Source: Epichloe hybrida (Eukaryota; Ascomycota; Sordariomycetes; Hypocreales; Clavicipitaceae). From it: a stretch of DNA of 64,000 nt. Below the pieces are notes generated by a model, which searched no databases, was not told the DNA's origin, and worked only from the letters and a program-made list of their open reading frames with translations. The translations under genes and the position numbers were made by a program. This document shows, piece by piece, positions 1 to 9,152 of this stretch (the stretch's first letter is position 1; each line of letters begins with the position of its first letter). The DNA lies in NCBI GenBank assembly GCA_019022495.1, contig JAFEKR010000074.1, positions 1-64,000 on the forward strand, given 5' to 3'.

Positions 1-629
1 CAGGAGGACGTGCTTCCTTTGAAAGCCGACGAAATTTCGGAGAAAAGCTCGTCAAAATTGTCGGGACCTTCGCGGTGCTTTGAACATAGGTCTGCGCTGC
101 TTGTGTTGTCCTTGCACGCGCTGTCGCCGAAAATTCCTCGCTCCAAGTCGTTTATTGCCCTGCCCATCTCTTCATACAAATGACTGGCATTATTGTCTTC
201 GGCCTTGTTACCTTTCTTGACACTTTTCCAAGCATTCGCAGCCTTTTTATCAAGCTCCTCATGGAAGGCCGCCCAGTCAGGCTGGTGTACTCGGATGTAA
301 GTAAAGGGATCGTCGGGCCGCCGGACCAGTCCCTGGGATTCGATTCGACGCAGCCAGAACCAAGTAGGCTCCCCAGAAGGAAACATGCTCGAGAGGAGTT
401 GTCGTTGCTCATAGCGGCTTCTGATATCTGGTAGCTTCTCTCCCTTGGATGCCACGAGAAGATCCTCAAAAGCATCCTGAAAAGTGAAGAGTTTGGCATC
501 CAACCCTGGAGGCAAATCATTGGGAACTGGTTGTGGTAGGTGACGAAGTGTCATTGGAGAATACGAGGGGGAGGAAATAACGGAATAAAGGTCCAAGTTG
601 CTCTGCTCTTGGGGAGAAAGCGCTTCCAT
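1..629 (-). CDS. Unrecognised protein, N-terminal part, cut by window edge
   Basis: Seen: an open frame of 209 codons starts at an ATG (629-627) with A at -3 and G at +4, and runs off the left edge without a stop. The first 50 residues are Ser/Pro-rich. The stretch after that (about residues 50-150) looks folded, with aromatic and charged residues including a short WFWLRRIE segment and a DWAAFHEELD helix-like segment. The last visible part is acidic and includes FDELFSEISSAF. I do not recognise the family, and no signal peptide or membrane segment is visible. A shorter frame on the same strand (520-152) is a shadow. The spacer to the divergent NIPA gene (630-1260) would hold both promoters. 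The exon limit is uncertain because any downstream intron lies outside the window. Confidence 0.6.
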   Translation of the reverse strand, partial: MEALSPQEQSNLDLYSVISSPSYSPMTLRHLPQPVPNDLPPGLDAKLFTFQDAFEDLLVASKGEKLPDIRSRYEQRQLLSSMFPSGEPTWFWLRRIESQGLVRRPDDPFTYIRVHQPDWAAFHEELDKKAANAWKSVKKGNKAEDNNASHLYEEMGRAINDLERGIFGDSACKDNTSSADLCSKHREGPDNFDELFSEISSAFKGSTSS

Positions 630-1260
630 TTTCACGGACGCTTAATCAGCGAAAGTGACACCAACAGGTCAGAGTATTGGGCGTTGTAACGCCCGAGAAT
701 GGTTCCAAAATGGGGCGTTCCCAATGAAAAGCAGAATCGAACGGCGATAATAAAGCTTGAGAATGATGGATGAATGAAGTAATGGTGAGGTAGCGTCCTA
801 TTATGCGCCGTGGGAATGAAGGTGCCACGAAATATTGACCCGTCAACTGGCCTAGTCCGGTAATAATAGGGCAATAGCACTAGACATCCGTAAGTGGTCC
901 AGTCTCCACTTGGCAAGGATTGAAGCGTGGACAGCCAAAACCGAGGTCCGCCCCGAACTGCGAGATGACCGCATCAAATCCCAACGCCAAACGGCCAACG
1001 CTACCGCTCACAGCACAGCAAGTCTTTGACATCCTTGAACCCCCAAAAAATTATTAAATCCACTTGGCCACGTTCTATTGTCATGACTTAGCTGCCTTGG
1101 GCCAAGGAGTAGTTCCTTTATCAAGCCTTGATTCCTGCAACTCGATGATCGCGATCCGTCGCCAGTTGGGGTCCATCGCTACCTCCAACCATTGAACTAT
1201 CCCCGACTCTAAACGCCTCCTGCGACTGCGTTCTCTGGCCACAACGCTCGTCAGGATTCG
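630..1260. other. Divergent intergenic region
   Basis: A 631-bp spacer between the left-edge gene (-) and the NIPA transporter (+). The ORFs at 632-916 and 1081-1305 on the minus strand have no protein character. There is no clear TATA box and nothing repeat-like. It presumably holds both promoters. Confidence 0.5.
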
Positions 1261-3330
1261 ATGGACATCATAGCAACGGGGCCGTCGCGGTCTATAGCGA
1301 TTCATTTGAACGCAGTGACATCGGCTGCTGCGACACCGACCAAAACTCAGATCCCAACTGATCCCGGTGAGGTCCTGGAAGAATGGTCTTCGCTCATCGG
1401 CATCATCACGGCCATCGTTGGTAACGTTCTCATTGCTCTAGCCCTGAACGTTCAGCGATACGCCCATACCCGCATTCACAAGGAACGCGCACGAATCCGG
1501 CAAAGAGCTCGCGCGCTGACGAAACGGTCGCAAAGTAATGGCGATGGTAATGGCGATTCATATGGGACCATGTCTACGGTTACAATTGGGCATGATGGTA
1601 GTAGCGGAGATCAAGCCCGGGGTTCTCGCAGCTCTGAAATCCTCGGTGACCCTACGCAAGATGAGCTCCGAGGTCATGAGACTGATCCTCTGTCTGTTTC
1701 ATTCCTTTCTACTCCAAGTAAAGACGATTGTGATATGAATGAAGGTCAGAAAAAGGCTACTTCAAACTATCTGAAATCGCCGTATTGGTGGCTGGGTCAA
1801 ATGCTCATTACCCTCGGCGAAATGGGAAATTTCTTGGCATATGGCTTTGCTCGTGCGTCTATCGTATCACCATTAGGTGTGGTGGCGTTAATATCGAACT
1901 GCATAATCGCCCCAGTCATGTTTCACGAACGCTTTCGCGCCAGGGATTTTTGGGGTGTCGTTATTGCAGTTGCCGGAGTAGTGACTGTTGTTTTCAGTGC
2001 CAACCAGGAAGAGACTAAGCTGGAACCTCACGATGTTTTGTACGCGATCACAACAACGGAATTCGAAATCTACCTAGGTGTTACTATTTTCCTAATCATC
2101 GTGCTGATGTGGGCAAGTAGCAAATATGGCAGGAGTACAATCCTTATAGACTTGGCTCTCGTAGGACTCTTTGGTATGTTGCGATTAGGGGTCCAGAAGA
2201 TTGTCTTGCTAACATTGGGCATTGCAGGTGGTTATACGGCGTTGGCGACCAAGGGTGTGTCGTCCATGCTCTCATCAACTCTCTGGAGAGCATTCACGAC
2301 TCCAGTGGCATATGCGCTGGTCTTCATTCTTCTCGTCACTGCAGTTATGCAAATCCGATATGTCAATAAGGCACTTCAGCGATTCGACTCTACTCAGGTC
2401 ATACCCATCCAGTTTGTTCTTTTTACACTGTGTGTTATTTTGGGCAGCGCTGTTTTATATCGTGACTTCGAAAAGACTACGCCGAAGCAAGTCGCGTGTT
2501 TTGTAGGCGGCTGTCTACTCACCTTCTTCGGCGTCTTCGTAATCACTAGCGGCCGACGACCGGAAGAAGATGACGACGACGAGGATCTTCTGTCTGAGAT
2601 TGATGGGGTTGAAGAGAATATCGGCTTGAGTAGGCACGAAGAGGGACTCGGCGCACAAGAATCACAGGGTCCTGCAACACCGAAGTCCAAGTCTCGTCGA
2701 TCTAGCAGAATGTCGAGAGCAAGCTTCGCAGACTCTGTCAACCCAGAACCTCCTCGAGACAAAGCCGGTATTCCCACACTAGGCCAAAAGGCCTCTGATA
2801 GCGCTCCGCACCTGATTGGAATCAAACCACCAGTCACGATGGTAGGCAATCCTTGGCGAGAATCATGGTCAAGCACGTCATCCCTCCCTCGTGGCGACAG
2901 AACGCTTTCTACCTACTCAGCGGCAACCGAGTCTGCTGTGGTGTCAACTTCAGGAAATTCCAATGCCACCACTCCTGTGCGTGATCCAGACGCTGTCCTG
3001 ACATATCCGGCTGACCCTCCAGTAACCCCTCGTCCTGGCACGGGGCTTTACCGTGCTAATAGCCATCATCGCTCCAAGACTTTCATTTCCCCGTCCCCGC
3101 TATCGTCGACAGTAACAACAGTCGTGAAAGACGCCTTTCTACGGGATGACAACAATTATTCAGCTCACAGATCATCTTTGAGACGTATTCAATCTAGCAT
3201 ACGGGCCAGCTTGTTCTTCAACGATGACAACGAAAATAACACAGAGGCTTCGGGCTATACACCAATCCCGACTTCTGACGTCCAGTTTCCGAGGCCGCGG
3301 GAAAACTCGGAAATTGATGTCATTCCTTGA
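1261..3330 (+). CDS. NIPA-family (DUF803) magnesium transporter
   Basis: Known: NIPA proteins are multi-pass Mg2+ transporters of the drug/metabolite-transporter fold. Seen: TM1 (about residues 42-64, GIITAIVGNVLIALALNVQ) is followed by a hydrophilic loop, then the core LGEMGNFLAYGFARASIVSP, an APVMFHERF turn and further TM helices to about residue 435. The core is followed by a long Ser/Pro-rich cytoplasmic tail. Read straight through, the frame gives 689 aa, but 2174-2227 is almost certainly a 54-nt intron (GTATGT donor, GCTAAC branch, GCAG acceptor). Splicing gives LFG-GYTALATKG and removes 18 odd residues from a helix, so the likely CDS is join(1261..2173,2228..3330), 671 aa. The end is doubtful: a coding-looking frame shifted by +1 continues from about 3331 to 3475 (see findings). 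The gene is the first ATG in a long frame; neighbours are unrelated. Confidence 0.88.
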   Translation: MDIIATGPSRSIAIHLNAVTSAAATPTKTQIPTDPGEVLEEWSSLIGIITAIVGNVLIALALNVQRYAHTRIHKERARIRQRARALTKRSQSNGDGNGDSYGTMSTVTIGHDGSSGDQARGSRSSEILGDPTQDELRGHETDPLSVSFLSTPSKDDCDMNEGQKKATSNYLKSPYWWLGQMLITLGEMGNFLAYGFARASIVSPLGVVALISNCIIAPVMFHERFRARDFWGVVIAVAGVVTVVFSANQEETKLEPHDVLYAITTTEFEIYLGVTIFLIIVLMWASSKYGRSTILIDLALVGLFGMLRLGVQKIVLLTLGIAGGYTALATKGVSSMLSSTLWRAFTTPVAYALVFILLVTAVMQIRYVNKALQRFDSTQVIPIQFVLFTLCVILGSAVLYRDFEKTTPKQVACFVGGCLLTFFGVFVITSGRRPEEDDDDEDLLSEIDGVEENIGLSRHEEGLGAQESQGPATPKSKSRRSSRMSRASFADSVNPEPPRDKAGIPTLGQKASDSAPHLIGIKPPVTMVGNPWRESWSSTSSLPRGDRTLSTYSAATESAVVSTSGNSNATTPVRDPDAVLTYPADPPVTPRPGTGLYRANSHHRSKTFISPSPLSSTVTTVVKDAFLRDDNNYSAHRSSLRRIQSSIRASLFFNDDNENNTEASGYTPIPTSDVQFPRPRENSEIDVIP

Positions 3331-4479
3331 ATATGACCATACGTGCAGACGATCTTGGAGTGTCAGCGATACTCTAGGCGAGTTCTTTTGGTCCAAACGA
3401 AAGAGTAACACGACAGGCTCAAGAAACGATGCCGAGTGGGAGAACGCTCAAAGCAGGAGTGACAGGGACGTTTGACCGAAGAGCTTCATTTCAAGTAAGC
3501 TGAAAATCAGGATGTCATGTCTGCAATCATAATGTTGATTTTATGTCTTTCTGGATATAACCAAAGGATATCGTCTTCTCACCACACTTTGTAATGCGCG
3601 GAAATAGCTCCAGTACTGGCGTTGATGGCGCGCCTAATCTCTGACATTTGCATTTATCTCCGTTTTGGAAACCCTCATGTGTGCTACATCTGGTTCTATA
3701 CATTATTTATTTATTTATGTTTTGGGAAGCTGATGGTTAAGCTTCGCTGCGAAAACAATTGCATACTTCTATTTCAACGACACGAGAGATTACACAACTG
3801 TACGGTTTGGGATTGAGTACTTGGAGGAAGTTTCGACATTGACACAGGGTCATCAATTATTATAGGCATCATGATTGCGTTCCGCAGCTCTATTTCCCAG
3901 GTGGTTTTTGGCCTCCAATATATTAGCCGGCTTAATAAATAGTTGTGTTCCATGTTGCGTCTCTACCAGAGCTTTGCTGTAAAGTAAAGGGCAAGGGCAA
4001 GGCAATTACAAAACTGCAATATGTCGACGAACTGCGGCGCATACGACTTACTAAATGAACACGAGAACGACTACTATGTACAGGCCTCTTGACCACGGGC
4101 GTAGTCTGGCGTGAGGAAAATAGCAGGCCAAGGCTCCTCCCTGATGTGAATGTCCTGTCCGGGTTAAATGCGTCTTTAATGCAGCCTCTGTCACACCGAG
4201 CAAGGGTCCTCCTGCCCTTTCTTTGCAGTTAGATCATCACCACGCAGATGGCCGGCCAGTCGACGATACGTATGTAATGGGCAATGACCAATGATTGAGG
4301 CGACACAGGGGGAAATGAAAGCTTGTCTTGGCGAAACAAAAAAATGACAGGTAGAATTGTGGTTTGACGATTTGCCCTCCAGTCACGCATGAGGATGGCT
4401 TGGCATGAAATAGTATAACCCCTGAATGGTCTACAAATCTACGTTCCCCAGTCTTTCGTTCCTCCCTCAGCTGTATGTA

Positions 4480-4870
4480 CAATAAGTAATACTATTAATA
4501 GCAAGCCATAAGGAAAATACATAGAGTATAAAGCGCTACTAAAAGATATATTATTTTCTATGTAAACTGTCCGCAATTTAAGGTACCTGTTAATCTTAGC
4601 CCCTATCTCCTTTATTTCCTAGCTAACCTCTAATTCGCTCAATTACCCCTGTCATGTAGATTTGTACAATAATTCAAGCGGTGTATTGTAGTCTTACCCC
4701 TGATGAATGGTTTTACACGACTACAAGTCCCACGTGGGGTAGCCACTTATAACTATTACTTAGCTATAGAGGGTGGAGAGCTATTACATAGGGATCTAAT
4801 AGGGTTACACACGCTGAGAAGAGGGACTATATAGCTCTAGTAAAATATAGGAAGAACCAAGTACCTCCTA
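4480..4870. repeat. AT-rich RIP-like repeat relic, copy A
   Basis: An AT-rich patch dense in TA and short of CpA/CpG-like coding signal, with many in-frame stops on all frames. The section 4579-4680 (containing GGTACCTGTTAATCTTAG and TTTATTTCCTAGCTAACC) resembles the reverse complement of 6665-6770, with substitutions mostly of transition type. This fits a transposon or solo-LTR copy decayed by repeat-induced point mutation. The element class cannot be told. Confidence 0.5.
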
Positions 4871-6539
4871 CTCCACCTAGTGCGACACTAAATTGTACAA
4901 CAATCTACAATCATTGGCCTGCTGCCCCTCGTCACTCGTGCCAAATCAAACAGGGATTCATGTAGAGTGTGCAATAGATGCTGTGCTGCAAGCTAACAAT
5001 GGCCGTAACGGCCGTAACGTCACCAACAACAAAACTCGGGGGATATCATGGAGAGAGGACCTTCGATCAACGTCCGTGTTCGACGCCGTCATCCCACCCT
5101 TGCACCGTGACGACTGGCAGCCAACCACACCTCTTCCTTCGTCTGGCTTTGATTCCTTGCGTGTCGGGGAACTGAGGGCGAACTCCAAGCACGGGGGATT
5201 CAATCCATGCACGCGTGATTGGTCAAGTGTGTCGGGAAGGATGTGAAGGTGGGAGACGACCTCTGCAAACTTCCCTCGATCCGACCTCTTGCTTTTTTGC
5301 TTGTGACTAGCAAACGGTCAAGCGCTGAAGTGTTTTTTTTCAGATGACTCTTCGATCAATCTCGGCCAGAGTAAATCAGAACGCTGGTGGAAGGAAAAAA
5401 TTGGCAAACATGATGACTGAAGACTTGTACGTCGAGTTACCCTCGTTGTTCAAGTGTCAAGGAAGGATCCTACAGGATAGTTTCGAGTCAGGTCCCTCCC
5501 GCATCAGACGAAACGTCAAATGGCAAGCTAGGTTGAAGTACGTCATCTCGAGTCGTTTTTTGTCAATTTCATTGGCGATTTTTGGTCCTATTGACGATGC
5601 CGATTGGTGTCTTGGTCCTTCGAGCTTCTTTCCCCCTTTCGCTTGGTCTTGATACCGTACAGCAAGTGCGTGAGCATGAAACGAACAGGCATATTCACTC
5701 GGGACCTTGATAAATACTTGTGCATACGGAACCCCAAGCGGTTATGCCTGCAGCACTGCGGCCACTCCTCCATGTTTTCATCTCCCTCTTCAGAATGCAC
5801 GAAGCCAATGTGCCAATGTCTTCTCCCGCTTGCTTATTACTGCCACCGTCGCGTCAAGCCGTTGACAAAAGTGGGCGCGGCCGTCGTGCAACAGTTGGTG
5901 TTGGAACTGTAATTCGTCATCAGCATCATCATCATCTTCTACTCCGCATGCAGGTTGATGCTAACTTGCATTGAGCTGGGCGTTCACCCTGCAGCAAGTA
6001 TGGAGCCCGCTCCTTTGAGGGGGATTTTCCTTTGTGTGCGCACATGTGTTCATCTACTTTTTTCGAAATCCGACCCCAAGGACTTTTTCTGCTCGCCCAC
6101 CCTAGAAACGTAATTCAAGCCGGGGAAGCCATCATGTTCCGCGTTATGACTGGGATCTGTCCACCTCTTCTCTTTCCATCCTGTACTGACCATTGCATTG
6201 TGCCACGACAGGCGCAACAATCTGCTTTTAGTAAAGCCATAGCAAATCAGAGCCGGAATAGGGTCCTCGAGCTTTGGAAACAAGAGTAGGATTAGGCAAC
6301 ATGTTAAGGCTGACTTAAAGGCTGGACCGCTCTTCTCGTACAGAGACGGCAGGACAGGAATGAGACGAGGCTGGCCTGTACTCCGACTCCGTGGGCAGGA
6401 GTTGCTGATAAACCATTCATCTGCTTCCTGCTCCTGGACAATCCGTGCAGTAGCGCCAGCTGAAGACGGCGCCCCGTGTTATACGTGACACCAAAAAGTA
6501 AGAAGCACGCCTATGTACCTCCTAGTAGAAGACCTAGAA

Positions 6540-6790
6540 AAGAACCTTCCTCTTGTTATTAGTCTAGTTACTATAACTGCATAGAATTGCCCTTGTCGCT
6601 TGTACTCCGTACAGAGTGCTGGCAACACTCTGGCCTAGCCCGGTAGTTTTATAATGCACCACCATAAATTAGTTCACAACTCTACTTAACAGGGGGGAGT
6701 AAGCTAATGAGCTAATAGCCAGGAAATAAGGGAGAGAAGGGCTAGGACAAATAGAACAAATAGGTACATTAAATCAGTAATAATTTATAT
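6540..6790. repeat. AT-rich RIP-like repeat relic, copy B (inverted)
   Basis: The partner of the relic at 4480-4870, in opposite orientation. On the minus strand it shows the same order of landmarks: a GTACCT block, a CTAGCCC block, CTTATTTCCTGGCTA, a CCCCCCTGTTAAGTAG block and then a GGTGCATTATA block. No terminal repeats or coding remnants are recognisable. Confidence 0.45.
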
Positions 6791-9152
6791 TGAAAAGCAT
6801 GAACCTGTTTACAGTGCTGCATGCCCTGTGCATTCTCCTTTATACCTCTCAAAACAACAGTATTACGTATCCCTCCCGAGCACGAGGTAAAATTTGCTTA
6901 ATATTTTTATAGCCTATTGTGCTATTACGGTGCAGCCCACGGGGCCATCGCGGATGTCAGCGCACATCGTCACATGGGTTGTAGCCCGATTCCAGAACAA
7001 GTCATTGTTTGCTTGCGTAATTAACACCTATCAAGACGCATCGAGCCTTTTCCACCGGATATTATCCATAATGCTGAGTATTAGTAGACCCCTCTTTCAC
7101 CGCGAATTGACAGCCCACATCTTGCTTTATTAATCAGGGCAAATCTGGGAAGTCTACGGAGTAGACCCTGCCGAACAAGCCCAAGCAGATATTCTTATGG
7201 GCATGGCACCAGGCGGATACGTGCTGCAGACACAGCTCGGTGCGCATCATTCCTAATTTCCGAACATTTCTATCCTCGGAAGGCGTGTAAGTTGAAGGAA
7301 AGAAGAAAGATTAGATGAAAATGAACAAGGACAATACATATGATTGTAATGCCTAAATCCCGGGGGCGCACCCGCGGCGCAAACCGCATCTCTACACTAG
7401 TCCAGAAAACCATTGCTCGTTGGATTGTACTCAATGGGACTATGTATGTTGTTGCTTCTTGCTTAGTGATTTCAATTTCACCTCTAGAACCGAATGTAAT
7501 ATTCGCTCTGCAACACTCACATCACAGTCCTTGGGCTGTGAGTCCGGCACGGGCGGGAGCAGGGCACACGATCCAAGAGATGCCCCGGTCTCCTTGCTGA
7601 CCAGGCCGTCGGAAGTCACTTGGCTAAGGTCTTCACGGGGAGTGAGTACACGCCGTACGACGTGACCGATTCTGATTCGGAGGTTAGTGATAACAAGATA
7701 TTCTTCATCATGCACCGTACGACATGTTCTTCAATGCCTGTTCCGTACGGAGAACATGGATCGCTTCAGACTGGGCTCTGACAAGAACGACCAGTGGGGC
7801 GGAGCCATTGTTGAGTCGAACCTGGAGCGAGAAGCTGTGGTGGGAATGAGCTTGGACCTGCTTCTGTGCTTGCAAAAAGCTGCAAATCATGCAGAGTACG
7901 GATTATGATAGCCAGTTTACGGAGTACGTCCAGACACTTTACAGCCCACAAGGCAGAGTTCCGCGGCCACTCAACAAAAAAGCGACCGGGTCGTACCTGC
8001 ATGGGAACCTGGAGCTCCACACTAATAGGCAAGGTATGGAACCACCTTAGTCCATCATGGACTTAAGCACGGATGGTGCTACGTCGCGTTGGGCAGGCAG
8101 CTCATGATGGGGTCGTGCCACCCTCCAGCGAACCGCGAACTGCGAACCGCGAACCCCAGCGAACTGCTGCCTCGTGAAAGGACACTCGCTAAAAGCCAAA
8201 GACGAGGCCGGCGTCTTGAGTTTAAAACACAAAGAAAGAAATTAGCAGACGAGGACGATAGCAGTTATGGTATGCCTACGAAAGTTGATCAGTCGCCAAA
8301 TTATCCTTGACCTCCTCGGCCGGACTTCGACACATCCCAAATGGAGTAATTAGTCCAAGTCGCGCATCACAGGATTCACAGCTCCAAGTCGTCACTTCCA
8401 TCTGTCAAGCTCTTCGGACAGTCAACCCAATCAACCCACATTCTGTTGCCCATGCCCACAGGCCCTTCATCAATCGTCAATGGCGCCTTCCACATTTACC
8501 GACAGCCTGCTGTTCCCGCCGACTTGTTTCTTAGAAGTGCCGCAGCCCGCAGGAACACAGGCCTTGTCCCTCCCCCCGGATCCGAGGTCTCATGTCTCAA
8601 CACCCGCCCACCCTTGGCGCTTGGGGTTTATTGGATTTATTGTTCCAAGTCTCCTTCGTACCCCCGACAGACTTCTTTCTTATTGGCTCTGGCTTGTCAC
8701 CTAAATCCCACAACTTCTTCCACAAGTCTGTTTTTGTTTTGCCTTGCGAATTGAGTCTTTCCTCATGATCATCTATGAAAACTGAAGACGGACTTACTTA
8801 TTGGGTTCCACGCCCACGGCCTGCTGTGGTGCCGATCACTTTCCCAACTCCACCTTCATATGTATGTATGCATGTAGCAATCCATCGCGGACTGGCCGCC
8901 GGGGATGCTTGCTGGGTCAAGCTTCGGAGGCAGGCAGCAGGGGAGAGCACGAACTTTATCGTCGCCCTCTTACCCCCTGGCCCTGTTAAGTCAAGATTAA
9001 ATTAATTCGGCCTGTACGCTGGGGTACCACGATGCGGTCCCCACTCCCGCGGGTCTCAAAAAAACAAAAAAAACAAAAAAAAAAAACAGCCAAAGGCAGC
9101 GCAACCCTCCATTTCTTCCTCACAACATCACTCACCATCCGAATCACCGTCC

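Larger units (their letters stand above)
3331..9152. other. Gene-poor 5.8-kb spacer with decayed repeats
   Basis: No ORF here has protein character. The first 145 bp may be the displaced C-terminus of the NIPA gene. Two AT-rich relics (4480-4870 and about 6540-6790) appear to be inverted, diverged copies of one repeat. 7150-8300 and 8300-9150 are ordinary mixed sequence, with poly(A)-rich runs at 9058-9087 just before the next gene. The ORFs at 4893-5246, 5344-5652, 7340-7600 and 8446-8754 lack homology or a plausible composition. Confidence 0.55.

Noticed and set aside
5344..5652. 102-codon plus-strand frame in the 3.4-9.1 kb gap
   Set aside because: It has no domains, no splice support and an uneven composition. 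I could not separate it from chance.
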